Source of the DNA: Branchiostoma floridae | Lineage: Eukaryota > Chordata > Leptocardii > Amphioxiformes > Branchiostomatidae | DNA length: 64,000 nt | Direction of reading: 5' to 3' | Assembly: GCF_000003815.2 (NCBI RefSeq) | Contig: NC_049991.1 | Coordinates: 11,291,001 to 11,355,000, forward strand | Shown: one piece after another, positions 11,694 through 22,158 of the stretch | Numbering within the stretch: the stretch's first letter is position 1 | Layout of the letters: every line of letters starts with the position of its first letter | Position numbers and translations under genes: made by a program | The notes under the pieces: generated by a model | The model's database searches: none | Told to the model about the DNA's origin: nothing | Seen by the model: the letters and a program-made list of their open reading frames with translations, nothing else

Positions 11694-13530
11694 TAAAGAT
11701 TATTCTACAATATAGATGTGCCACTCAAATAATGTAGATGTGCCATATCAGAGGAACAAACTGTAACAAAATGGTTCTGAGTCATTGAATTAATAGGATA
11801 ACAAAATATCTCCTTCAAAGAAGTAGCAATGCATAAGATCTGTATTGTAGAACTGTACATGGAAATCATGTAGAGCTTTGTAATGTCACATGTCAGTTGG
11901 TCAACTTTGGTCTGACTTTTTTACAGAAAATTTATGTCTTGTTTGTAAATAACTGCAATACTGCAGGATTGATCGCTGCATCGACAGCCTTGTGATGGGA
12001 TTATCTAATACGTTTGTCAAGTGGAACTTAAGAATATTTTTTTAGTATCTACTGCTTAAAAAGATCAGGAAAGTCGTTTGAGGCTGAAGAAATTAAGTAT
12101 GTGTGCAGCAATATAGATTGTACATTTTGTACTTCAACATTACCTTATGACCAAAAGTGGACAATGGGCCTACTACTAGTACGTTGTTTCTGTCCATAGG
12201 CCTGGTAAAAGCTGAATGAATTCATAGAAATTGTCAACTAAGAAAATAGTGAAAATTATTGTGATGAGATGTGGGGTAAGACTGCAATACTTGAAGTATG
12301 ATGTCTCTGCAATATCAGTGGGAATATGAAACTGAAGTGGTTGCTTATTATTATGGAGATTAAGTTTTTGTCTGTATGATGTCTTCACCTTTCGATATGA
12401 AATTATGATGTTTAGTTTCCTTGTGTATGTATATACCATTTTTGTGGAACACTGTAGCTTAATGGTCAGAGGAAGTATAACTAGTTTACACCTCAGTCAG
12501 ATACATTGTAATGATGACATCTCTTGTGATCACGTAGTCTATTTGCTTCATTGTACAGTTTCTGTTTGGAGGCAGAGCAGAACTTAGCAGGGTGGTGCAA
12601 CCGTAATATACAATAATATCACAATAGGAATTAATTGCAAAGTTGTTGATCACATCAAGTACTATGTAGTGAGCCTAGTTGCTGCTATGTATCGCAAGTA
12701 CTATTAGAACAGTGAAACAGAATAGGTGCCTGGTGCCAACTTTCATGGAAGTAGCAGTTGTGGCAGTAACATTGTTACAGTGACTGTCTACATTTCAATA
12801 GATGTGCAGTTTTTTTTCAACTTTGTGTCCAATGTGTGTTTCCTTTTTCCGAAATTATCTTGAAACTCTATTCACAGAGAAGTTTAATATGCTTGGTATT
12901 GACAGGCAAGGATATTACCACGTGTAAAGACGGTAGTTATAAAACACACTGATGAGGGGTTGTCATATACAGGTAGAACTAAAATTTAAGCAAAATTTGA
13001 GATAGAAAGTAAGATGACGGTAATGGAAGGGTCAGAACCAAGCACTTCTTGCCACAACAAACTTTCTGCCACAGCAGAGGACAAAGTAGATCAGAAAAAT
13101 GTAATAATAATAATCTCCTTGACTTTGCATCTGTTTTGGAGTTTTGGTGATCCTGAAGGTTAAAGATAAAGCAAACGTTTTAGAGGAAGAGGAAACAACT
13201 ACAGATGGGAATCTCATCATTCAACAAAACAACAAAAGGAATGCGAACAGGTACTAGTACTATGGGCACATTCTCAACATGTCGCCTGGTCCAGTCAGCA
13301 TGCCAATGAGAGAAGAGTGTAATTTGGAAGTTTACTAACTTATAGTAGAGTAGATTTATAGCATACTGACTGAGCTATGATGCTGTCTAACCAAAATGCC
13401 ATTTCCCATGTTTGATCCGTGGAAAGTGGAGACAGTTGTGTCAATTCTGCTAGCACTTCAGCTGGAAAATGGTTCCTACCCGCCCTGAGGAACTCGACTC
13501 CTTCTCTACTCGACCCGCTAGACGCAAGAT
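11694..13530. other. 3' UTR of the PLAT/ankyrin gene and intergenic DNA
   Basis: After the stop at 11693 the sequence is AT-rich with no convincing open frame. The proximal part is probably 3' UTR. No repeat or RNA gene is evident. The region ends where similarity to the right arm of the histone inverted repeat begins, near 13530. Confidence 0.55.
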
Positions 13531-13539
13531 GGCGATCAA

Positions 13540-13713
13540 NNNNNNNNNNNNNNNNNNNNNNNNNNNNNNNNNNNNNNNNNNNNNNNNNNNNNNNNNNNNN
13601 NNNNNNNNNNNNNNNNNNNNNNNNNNNNNNNNNNNNNNNNNNNNNNNNNNNNNNNNNNNNNNNNNNNNNNNNNNNNNNNNNNNNNNNNNNNNNNNNNNNN
13701 NNNNNNNNNNNNN
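13540..13713. other. Assembly gap of 174 N in the left histone arm
   Basis: The same place in the right arm (around 25493-25498) has only about six bases, CAACTT in this orientation, between GGCGATCAA and GACAGCTCCCC. The 174-base gap is therefore either oversized or hides an arm-specific insertion. Confidence 0.9.
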
Positions 13714-13867
13714 GACAGCTCCCCCCGCACCGACCGAGAGATGGCCGCCATGACAGCACAAGGAGTGTGTGAGACCCAACTTTTATCGCGCGTTTTCTCC
13801 TCGCAGTTCACGCGACACCTGGAATATCACCACTTAGATCGTCAGTCAAGGGTTTGTTCAGGATAAT

Positions 13868-14201
13868 CCAATCGCCAGCAAGTGCACCCTCTGCCCAGAA
13901 ATGACAAAAAATAGCCAAGAGATGGAAAGTTTCGTATAGCGACAACGCTTTCCTTTCAAAAAAGTCTTCGTTTTTGCCATCTAGTAGCATTGATACCGAC
14001 CAATGTTGCCCTAGACGCGAAGTGCAATTCCTCGTCCATCTCACCGACAGAAGACAGCGCGTGATTCTTCCTTGCCGATCGGACAGCACCGGTGGAAGTT
14101 GGACGGAGAAGCACAACTTTTCGACCAGGAAGCCATTTTGCGATGGTGGCGAGCGCAGAAGCCTGGGGCGCTTCCGATCACGTCCGCAATACAAGTATAA
14201 G
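13868..14201 (+). promoter_or_regulatory. Promoter elements of the left H1 gene (CCAAT, TATA)
   Basis: CCAAT pentamers occur at 13868-13872 and 14000-14004. A TATAAG box lies at 14196-14201, 70 bases before the ATG at 14271, leaving room for a short leader as in replication-dependent histone genes. I did not find a clean AAACACA H1 box. The same elements are conserved in the right arm. Confidence 0.6.
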
Positions 14202-14270
14202 CGTGGTGCAGCACCGCTGAGCGTCTCAATCCTCTGTACTCGTTTCATCGCAGAATCGACGACAGCAGAC

Positions 14271-14985
14271 ATGGCAGACACCGCAGCTTCTCCCAAGAAG
14301 GCCGCCAAGGCGAAGAAGCCCAAGGCACCAGCAGCCCACCCACCATGCAGTGACATGATCACCGCGGCCATCACCGCTCTGAAGGACCGCAAGGGCACGT
14401 CCCTGGCGGCCATCAAGAAGTACGTGGCGGCCAACTACAAGTTCGACGTGGACAAGCAGGGCCATGTCCTCAGGCGCACCCTGAAGCGCATGGTGGAGAA
14501 GGGCACTCTGACCCAGCCCAAGGGCAAGGGCGCCTCTGGCTCCTTCAAGATCAGCGCTGCCGCCCAGAAGCCAGCCAAGCCCAAGAAGAAGCCCGCCGCC
14601 AAGAAGCCTGCCGCCAAGAAGGTGAAGAAGGCCAAGAAGCCAGCTGCAAAGAAGCCTGCGGCCAAAAAGGCAAAGAAGTCTCCCAAGAAGGCGCAAGAAG
14701 ACCACCCAAGAAGCGGGCAAGAAGTTCTCCAGCCAAGAAGTTCAAGAGCCCGCCGCCAAGAAGGCGAAGANNNNNNNNNNNNNNNNNNNNNNNNNNNNNN
14801 NNNNNNNNNNNNNNNNNNNNNNNNNNNNNNNNNNNNNNNNNNNNNNNNNNNNNNNNNNNNNNNNNNNNNNAGAGGCGGCAAAGAAGTCTCCAGCCAAGAA
14901 GGTCAAGAAGCCCGCCGCCAAGAAGGCGAAGAAGCCAGCCGCCAAGAAGGTGAAGAAGGCGACCAAGAAGCCGGCCAAGAAGTAA
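14271..14985 (+). CDS. Histone H1 (linker), left copy, interrupted by an assembly gap
   Basis: Starts at ATG 14271 ([16 protein letters not shown]). The winged-helix GH1 domain runs from about residue 27 to 100 ([20 protein letters not shown] ... [10 protein letters not shown]), followed by a Lys/Ala/Pro-rich tail of AAKKPAAKK repeats. It binds linker DNA at the nucleosome dyad and compacts chromatin. The tail is disturbed near 14690-14770 by several small indels compared with the right-arm copy, then by 100 N, and resumes at 14871 to TAA at 14983-14985. The pieces on each side of the N run represent the same stretch of the tail, so this looks like two contig ends that were not merged rather than a broken gene. 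The intact right-arm copy is 184 residues. Confidence 0.88.
14771..14870. other. Assembly gap of 100 N within the left H1 gene
   Basis: Exactly 100 N. The bases before it (about 14700-14770) and after it (about 14871-14935) align to the same section of the intact H1 tail at 24381-24935, so the flanks overlap and the gap is probably artificial. Confidence 0.9.
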
Positions 14986-15015
14986 GAAGCCAGCCATCCA
15001 GATCAAAAGTACACC

Positions 15016-15031
15016 GGCCCTTTTCAGGGCC
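15016..15031 (+). terminator. Histone 3' stem-loop of left H1
   Basis: GGCCCTTTTCAGGGCC: a 6-bp stem with a 4-base loop, the SLBP-bound signal for the non-polyadenylated 3' ends of replication-dependent histone mRNA. It lies 30 bases after the stop. A downstream element, CCCAAAAGGAC, pairs with U7 snRNA in the family. Confidence 0.95.
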
Positions 15032-15585
15032 AACCACATCTTTCCCAAAAGGACTATTGAGCATCACATGTTCAGCTATCATTAAAGCTTGTTGTTAGTA
15101 CATGTTTATTAATTGCCTTCACTTCACTTTGGTTTACGGTACGATGAGAAAAAGTGGTCCTCGGTCATACCGACAGACGAACACCACTTCAATTCCTAGT
15201 CTCGTGATTTTTACGAAAAGGAAGATTGCTGAGGGTTGACAGGCCCCACAAAGCTAAGGAGAAAAGTACCCGACATACAATTTCAATGCCGTGACGTAAG
15301 AACATGAAACACGATAAAGCACGATAGTCACACACATATACATATGGTACGGGATATTTAAAAACGGTAATCCAAAAGTGGTCCTATGGGTCAAACTCAG
15401 GAAAAGACGACTTTTGGCTCGACTTGCTCAAGGTCACGATATGACACGGGAATCCATCCAAACTTTCCTCGCGCATGCGTCGTCAAACCTTGACGGACGA
15501 GCATTTGCCCGGCCGCAGAAACCGAAACAAAAATCTTCGTGCAGAGCTTGCTGCAAATCCTGGATTCTGGCCCGGCTAGCTTCGA

Positions 15586-15694
15586 CCAATCCAGGTCCAG
15601 AATTGCCCAGCAACATCCAATGGGAGTGCGGGGAGAAGAACCAATCGTTGGCCCCAATTCTTGGGAATATATGCAAGCGCCACCAAATAAATAG
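15586..15694 (+). promoter_or_regulatory. Promoter of left H3: three CCAAT boxes and a TATA-like box
   Basis: CCAAT at 15586-15590, 15617-15621 and 15641-15645, then a TATA-like AATAAATAG at 15686-15694, about 67 bases before the ATG. The closely spaced CCAAT boxes fit NF-Y-driven S-phase histone promoters. All four sites are present in the right arm. Confidence 0.65.
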
Positions 15695-16171
<477 letters not shown>

Positions 16172-16197
16172 ACACCTAGCCTGACCCAAGTGACCCC

Positions 16198-16213
16198 GGC
16201 CCTTTTCAGGGCC
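16198..16213 (+). terminator. Histone 3' stem-loop of left H3
   Basis: GGCCCTTTTCAGGGCC, followed by ACCCACATTTTCC and the purine-rich element CCAAAAAGAACG. It is the processing signal for histone mRNA 3' ends. Confidence 0.96.
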
Positions 16214-16339
16214 ACCCACATTTTCCAAAAAGAACGATGTTGTCACATTATCCCTGTAGTTCTGTTAAGATTAACCCGTGCAACACTACCATCACACAAA
16301 GGTTCCACAAGATTTCACGCACTACATGTGTAACTTGGG

Positions 16340-17240
16340 AAGAGGAGTCAAATGAATCCTTTCTGCACAACGTAGCTTCTCTCCAAACAGGTTATGCTCC
16401 GGCTGATACTAACATTGATGCTCCGGCTGATACTAACATTGACGCTGCCAAATATGTCTAATGATATGATATTTTTTGTAACTTTGAACACAAAGTACTG
16501 CTGCCACCATACTGAAAACCCTTTACATAAAAAAAAATCATTGAATTTCAAGATCTTGGCTTGCAAGTCACGCGTTCGCCTGCAACCGCTTTAGTGCTTT
16601 CTCGTAGGTCCGTCGACATAATAAATTTGCCCAACGTGATGGGCGTGAGCCGAAGTTTGAATTTTTTGGTCGAGTTTGGTCTCATCAAACACCATACAAA
16701 TCTCCTTTCGGAGCCGTCGCTAGTACGTGCAACATGCCTACTATCACAAAGGATATCCATGACATTATAAGGATATCCATGACATTATTACATATTGATT
16801 ACATGTGTAATGTGAGGAGGGGAAGAGGAGTCAAATGAATCCTTTCTGCACAACGTAGCTACTCTCCAAGCAGAGGTTATGCTCGAGCGCTCCGGCTGTC
16901 ATGTCAATTTTTTTTAGGCCGCAAGACAGAGAAAAACTGCACAAAATAAACAGAAAGCCCGATAAAAGAGACACTAACATTGATGCTGCCAAATACTAGT
17001 ATGTCTAATATATAACTTTGAACCATAGCATCGAATGATACAAGGGACTGCCACCATACTGGAAACCCTTTCCATAAAATTTCAAGATCCTTGTGCTTGC
17101 AAGTCAACCGTTCGGCTGCAACCGCTTTAGTGCTTTCTCGTAGGTCCGTCGACATTACAACGTACGTGAGCCGAAGTTTGAATTTTGGTCGAATTTGCTC
17201 TCATCAAACACCATGCAAATCTCCTTTCGGAGCCGTCGCT
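16340..17240. repeat. Tandemly duplicated H3-H2B spacer unit (two diverged copies)
   Basis: The spacer between H3 and H2B holds two copies of one unit, at about 16340-16722 and 16822-17241. Shared landmarks in the same order are GAGTCAAATGAATCCTTTCT, CTGCCACCATACTG, GCTTTAGTGCTTTCTCGTAG, GTGAGCCGAAGTTTGAATTT and CTCCTTTCGGAGCCGTCGCT. The offset between copies grows from 483 bases at the first landmark to about 519 at the last, so the copies differ by indels. The H2B-proximal copy carries an intact octamer. The same arrangement is found in reverse at about 22130-23020. Confidence 0.85.
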
Positions 17241-17340
17241 ATTGGCAGCCTTCTGCAAATTACATGCGGTGGTCCTGCTCTCTACCACGTCCGCAACAGC
17301 CGACCAGGATCCAAAATTTGCATGAGTTCTCTTATAAATA
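17213..17340 (+). promoter_or_regulatory. Promoter of left H2B: two octamers and a TATA box
   Basis: Octamer ATGCAAAT at 17213-17220, a second octamer in reverse (ATTTGCAT) at 17316-17323, and TATAAATA at 17333-17340, 52 bases before the ATG. The octamer directly upstream of TATA is the classical H2B-specific element bound by Oct-1. All three are preserved in the right arm. Confidence 0.82.
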
Positions 17341-17391
17341 ACTCTTACACTCACCCACCGGCATTCGTTCTGTACATCGCTAGAGAACAAC

Positions 17392-17757
17392 ATGCCGCCA
17401 AAAGGAGGAGGAAAAGCCGCCAAGAAGGCCGGAAAGGCAAGGCCCGCCGGAGCCAAGGGCAAGAGGAGGAGAAAGAGGAGGGAGACCTTCGGTGTCTACA
17501 TCTACAAGGTGCTCAAGCAGGTGCATCCCGACACCGGTGTCTCCAGCAAGGCCATGGGCATCATGAACTCCTTCGTCAACGACATCTTCGAGCGTATCGC
17601 CGCTGAGGCTTCCCGCCTGGCTCACTACAACAAGCGCTCCACCATCAGCAGCCGGGAGATCCAGACCGCCGTGCGTCTGCTCCTGCCTGGTGAGCTGGCC
17701 AAGCACGCCGTCAGCGAGGGCACCAAGGCCGTCACCAAGTACACCAGCTCCAAGTAA
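17392..17757 (+). CDS. Histone H2B, left copy
   Basis: Intronless, 121 residues. A basic N-tail ([18 protein letters not shown]) is followed by the histone fold from about residue 33 ([20 protein letters not shown]) to the C-terminal helix ending AVTKYTSSK. The ubiquitin-accepting Lys near the C-terminus (AVTKYTS) is present. It pairs with H2A in the nucleosome. The protein is identical to the right-arm H2B. The stem-loop follows 29 bases after the stop. Confidence 0.98.
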   Translation: MPPKGGGKAAKKAGKARPAGAKGKRRRKRRETFGVYIYKVLKQVHPDTGVSSKAMGIMNSFVNDIFERIAAEASRLAHYNKRSTISSREIQTAVRLLLPGELAKHAVSEGTKAVTKYTSSK

Positions 17758-17786
17758 ACTGTCTGACCGCCCGACCAGTATACCCC

Positions 17787-17802
17787 GGCCCTTTTCAGGG
17801 CC
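17787..17802 (+). terminator. Histone 3' stem-loop of left H2B
   Basis: GGCCCTTTTCAGGGCC followed by ACCCACATCTCCC and AAAAAGATC, the purine-rich downstream element. It is the last conserved landmark near the inner edge of the left inverted-repeat arm. Confidence 0.96.
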
Positions 17803-17876
17803 ACCCACATCTCCCAAAAAGATCTGTATCGTTTCCGAACACTGCACCACTCTTTACGGCATCGCCCAGCTTTAAA

Positions 17877-18610
17877 GGCACAAGCACTGAGCTCGTCCTT
17901 TTTAGTTTTCATGACATGTGACTTACACCATATATCTGAGTTAAAGTTTGAGTTTTCATTAGCAAGCATGCTACAGTCAGCCGTCTGATTTGCCTCTTGA
18001 GAGTCGGCCGCTAGAGGCTTGTACCTTGCTTCGGTACCAGAACACCGTGTTTAGTCGGTAATCTCTTCAGCCCGGCAAGCAATTTACCCCGCTGCCGCCA
18101 AATACAGCACGCGGGCCCTGATTATCTTGCGGGAAACCGGGTGCCAATTATCTCTGGGTGCACTCAAATAGAGATCGGGCTTGTGACCTTCCCAGGCGTA
18201 AGGACGCGAGGGTCTAGTACCCAGGCTAGCTTGTATCCAGCCTTATTATCCAACCCCGTAAAAGTCCACCCGGCCTGCGCTAATCAACTGTATATGTACG
18301 GCCGACTATCCCCATTGCACTGTATAGATAACGGCGAGCGCATATGGTTACCAGGCTATGAATACCGCGTGCTGTTTGCTACCCGAGCCGAAGTGATTAC
18401 TATACCCGAGCCGAAGTGATTACTATAGCACGGCGGTCTGGTACCCAGGCTAGGGTAACACCTTTCCGATTCCACTACTGGGTGGTCATTGTCGTAACGC
18501 TTTAAAAAAAATCATCACAACACAACTAACCTACGTACATTCAAGCCAGTATGAAGATCTTGTAAAATGGATCGAATTCCTCAATCTGAGCAGGGTGGAG
18601 TCGTCGCAGC
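17877..18610. other. Non-coding DNA in the histone loop with MITE-like fragments
   Basis: No coding region. Two direct copies of TACCCAGGCTAG (18219-18230 and 18442-18453) and a related ACCAGGCTATG (about 18350) look like remnants of short elements. A 23-base unit ending GCCGAAGTGATTACTATA is tandemly repeated around 18380-18426. I could not define intact ends or target duplications. Confidence 0.45.
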
Positions 18611-18614
18611 TAGG

Positions 18615-18801
18615 TACTGTAAATGCTTTTTTTTTAGTTCGCGGGGATTAAATTTCGCGGTAGCGGGAAAATGACTTTTCGTGGTGGTTTTAATTTTGCG
18701 GTAACACCATAGACTGCAGTCTACTACCGATAGAAAAATGTTCGCGGTGCTTTTAAGTTCGCGGTGAAGTGGTCACCGCGAACATTTCTGCATTTACAGT
18801 A
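18615..18801. mobile_element. MITE-like inverted-repeat element, about 187 bp
   Basis: Ends are inverted: TACTGTAAATGC at the left and GCATTTACAGTA at the right, with TTCGCGG motifs inward on both sides and repeated TTCGCGGT inside. Both ends finish in TA, so it could be read as a TA target duplication around CTGTAAATGC termini, as in Tc1/mariner-type MITEs (inference). It is non-coding and lies 118 bases from the H4 stem-loop. Confidence 0.7.
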
Positions 18802-18918
18802 TTTATGAATAGTTTAGCAGACAATGGAGGACCGCGCTGGCTGTCGTGGGAGAAAATTTGCGAGGAGCCTAATTCCGCATGTGTGAATGCGAACAGTTCT
18901 TTAGGGAAGATTTGGGGT

Positions 18919-18934
18919 GGCCCTGAAAAGGGCC
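18919..18934 (-). terminator. Histone 3' stem-loop of H4
   Basis: On the minus strand GGCCCTTTTCAGGGCC, 27 bases after the H4 stop. Downstream (minus) is ACCCCAAATCTTCCC then CTAAAGAACTG, the presumed U7 pairing element. Confidence 0.95.
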
Positions 18935-18961
18935 GGGGGTCGTTGTTTCAATCCAGGTAGT

Positions 18962-19321
<360 letters not shown>

Positions 19322-19360
19322 TTACATACAGACAGTGCGGACGTCTGAGGAAAACGTCAA

Positions 19361-19960
<600 letters not shown>

Positions 19961-19989
19961 ATGGAAGAATAACTTGCCAATGACCCCCC

Positions 19990-20005
19990 GGCCCTTTTCA
20001 GGGCC
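19990..20005 (+). terminator. Histone 3' stem-loop of H2A
   Basis: GGCCCTTTTCAGGGCC followed by ACCCAAATCCCC and CCGAAAGAACTGG as the downstream purine-rich element. Confidence 0.95.
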
Positions 20006-20321
20006 ACCCAAATCCCCCCGAAAGAACTGGTCATTATCACCCCCGATATTATCCCCTACTGCATACGTAGAGACTATACTGAGGAATATTTTCGATTCAA
20101 TGATCGAAGATCTTTATTGAACATACACACCCACTGCGCATGCAGTTCTATATATACAATGAATCTACAATACTCAAGTATCGTTATTCTACTACATGAA
20201 TTCGTTTCTTTGTGATATTGAAAATGTAGGAACAGACATGCTTTGTAAGTAAGGTTTGTCTAAGTTCATAAGGATTATAAATTTATCTTAGTTGTATGAA
20301 GTGGGGGAACATGGGTTCTAT

Positions 20322-20555
20322 TACCCTGGGAGCCAGCCAGGACCGGGTAGCTAGCGAGTTTTGTTCGGGGAGCCAAGGCAGTCAGACCGCTGGTCTCACG
20401 TTAGCGCTCCGGGGAATTTAAGCCTGAAGGAGTTATTGCTACCCTTTTCCCCTTGGATAAGGGCAGGTGGACCTCCTCGGGCAAACTCCCCGGGCGCTAA
20501 TAGGACCACCGAATAAACTGTCCTAGCTGCCAGATCCTGGCTGGCTCCCAGGGTA
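20322..20555. mobile_element. MITE, 234 bp, with perfect 9-bp target duplication
   Basis: Termini TACCCTGGGAGCCAGCCAGG and its reverse complement at the right end, about 22 bp of inverted repeat with one mismatch. Flanked by GGGTTCTAT at 20313-20321 and 20556-20564, an exact target duplication. Non-coding, with a GC-rich centre. The 8-9-bp duplication class suggests a hAT, Mutator or similar autonomous source (inference). Confidence 0.9.
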
Positions 20556-20564
20556 GGGTTCTAT

Positions 20565-21079
20565 CGGTCTTTAGCCCATGGCTACTTCCCCTCAGCCAAT
20601 GAGAAGCCCCCATTTTCTGTTGATATATCCACATAGTAGGGTGCTATGAAAAAAAGTGTGCTGCTATTTCATGCAAATGAGGGAAAAACTGTGGTGATAT
20701 CAAGAAAACAGGGATGATATCTGCCTGAAAACTAGGAGTGATATAGGCATGTGACCCGTTCTGACCAATCCTCGCTTACCTTTGAGACCATCTTCTGGGA
20801 CTAGAATAGTGTCATGTGATAACTGACCAATCCTATGCTTGACTTCTAATTGCCCAGAGGAATATGACCAGACTTTCTGTCTCCAGGCACATTGCCCGGG
20901 AAGGTCTGGACAAGATTAATGACCTTGTGTTGTTACAGCCTGACCTGAGCCTGACACTGTCTGTGACAGCTTTTCAAGCAATAACAAGAAAGATTGTGGA
21001 CTTTTAGGACAAAATAAAGTAACATTTTGTAAAGCTGATGAACTACAAAAGCTTCGGGGAAGTATGCCATGGGCTAAGT
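20565..21079. other. Non-coding DNA in the histone loop
   Basis: No open frame with recognisable content, RNA gene or clear repeat. It lies between two inverted-repeat elements. Confidence 0.5.
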
Positions 21080-21246
21080 TAGTTACCCCATGGCCTTCGT
21101 CTCGTTTTCTGTGTATATCACCAGTCCCTCCACCTCGGGGATCTCTAGTCTCCCCTCGGGCTTCGCCCTCGGGGAGACTAGAGATCCCCTCAGTGGGCGG
21201 GACTGGTGATATACACAGAAACCTCGCCCCGCCCATGGGGTAACTA
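21080..21246. mobile_element. Foldback/MITE element, about 167 bp, TA at both ends
   Basis: Outer inverted ends TAGTTACCCCATGG / CCATGGGGTAACTA. Inside are two further long complementary pairs, GTATATCACCAGTCCC with GGGACTGGTGATATAC, and GGGATCTCTAGTCTCCC with GGGAGACTAGAGATCCC. Nearly the whole element can fold as one hairpin. TA at each end would fit a TA target duplication, but no longer duplication is visible. Non-coding. Confidence 0.78.
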
Positions 21247-21567
21247 TTACATAAAGTTCAGCTCTTTCTTGTACAAACTACATTCAAAAATGATGTTCAT
21301 CTTCTAGACTGCAGTGTCTACATATGCGTGCGATTTCAATGCAATACCTTAATCCATAGGCCATACCAGCTTGTAATTGTGTTGTGATGATAGCCCAGAT
21401 ACATGAGTGGTTTCTGTGTCTGCGTTTAGCTATTGACGTAGAACAGAAAAGAGGAATAAGTTTCAATAGCCTCTGTATGTCCTTCATTGGATTTAAAGAG
21501 CCGGGCGATGCCGCTAAGAGTGGTGCAGTGTTCGGAAACGATACAGATCTTTTTGGGAGATGTGGGT

Positions 21568-21583
21568 GGCCCTGAAAAGGGCC
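21568..21583 (-). terminator. Histone 3' stem-loop of right H2B
   Basis: Reverse complement reads GGCCCTTTTCAGGGCC, then ACCCACATCTCCC and AAAAAGATC, matching the left copy. Confidence 0.96.
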
Positions 21584-21612
21584 GGGGTATACTGGTCGGG
21601 CGGTCAGACAGT

Positions 21613-21978
21613 TTACTTGGAGCTGGTGTACTTGGTGACGGCCTTGGTGCCCTCGCTGACGGCGTGCTTTGCCAGCTCACCAGGCAGGAGCAGACGTACG
21701 GCGGTCTGGATCTCCCGGCTGCTGATGGTGGAGCGCTTGTTGTAGTGAGCCAGGCGGGAAGCCTCAGCGGCGATACGCTCGAAGATGTCGTTGACGAAGG
21801 AGTTCATGATACCCATGGCCTTGCTGGAGACACCGGTGTCGGGATGCACCTGCTTGAGCACCTTGTAGATGTAGACACCGAAGGTCTCCCTCCTCTTTCT
21901 CCTCCTCTTGCCCTTGGCTCCGGCGGGCCTGGCCTTACCGGCCTTCTTGGCGGCTTTTCCTCCTCCTTTTGGCGGCAT
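21613..21978 (-). CDS. Histone H2B, right copy
   Basis: 121 residues, the same protein as the plus-strand H2B at 17392: [18 protein letters not shown] tail, histone fold and AVTKYTSSK end. Only a few silent base differences are visible between the two genes. Such near-identity at the DNA level, flanks included, points to a recent inverted duplication or continuing gene conversion. Confidence 0.98.
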   Translation of the reverse strand: MPPKGGGKAAKKAGKARPAGAKGKRRRKRRETFGVYIYKVLKQVHPDTGVSSKAMGIMNSFVNDIFERIAAEASRLAHYNKRSTISSREIQTAVRLLLPGELAKHAVSEGTKAVTKYTSSK

Positions 21979-22029
21979 GTTGTTCTCTAGCGATGTACAG
22001 AACGAATGCCGGTGGATGAGTGCAAGACT

Positions 22030-22158
22030 TATTTATAAGAGAGCTCATGCAAATTTTGGATCCTGGTCGGCTGTTGCGGACGTGGTAGAGAGCAGGTCCA
22101 CCGCATGTAATTTGCAGAAGGACTGCCAATAGCGACGGCTCCGAAAGGAGATTTGCAT
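22030..22158 (-). promoter_or_regulatory. Promoter of right H2B: TATA and two octamers
   Basis: On the minus strand TATAAATA (22030-22037), an octamer ATTTGCAT (plus-strand ATGCAAAT, 22047-22054) just upstream, and a second octamer ATGCAAAT (22151-22158 as ATTTGCAT). Spacing matches the left copy. Confidence 0.82.

Noticed and set aside
13808-14434. Long minus-strand frame (208 codons) opposite the H1 gene
   Set aside because: It overlaps the H1 coding sequence and promoter antisense. Such frames arise from the GC-rich codon bias of histone genes, and a similar one appears in the right arm.
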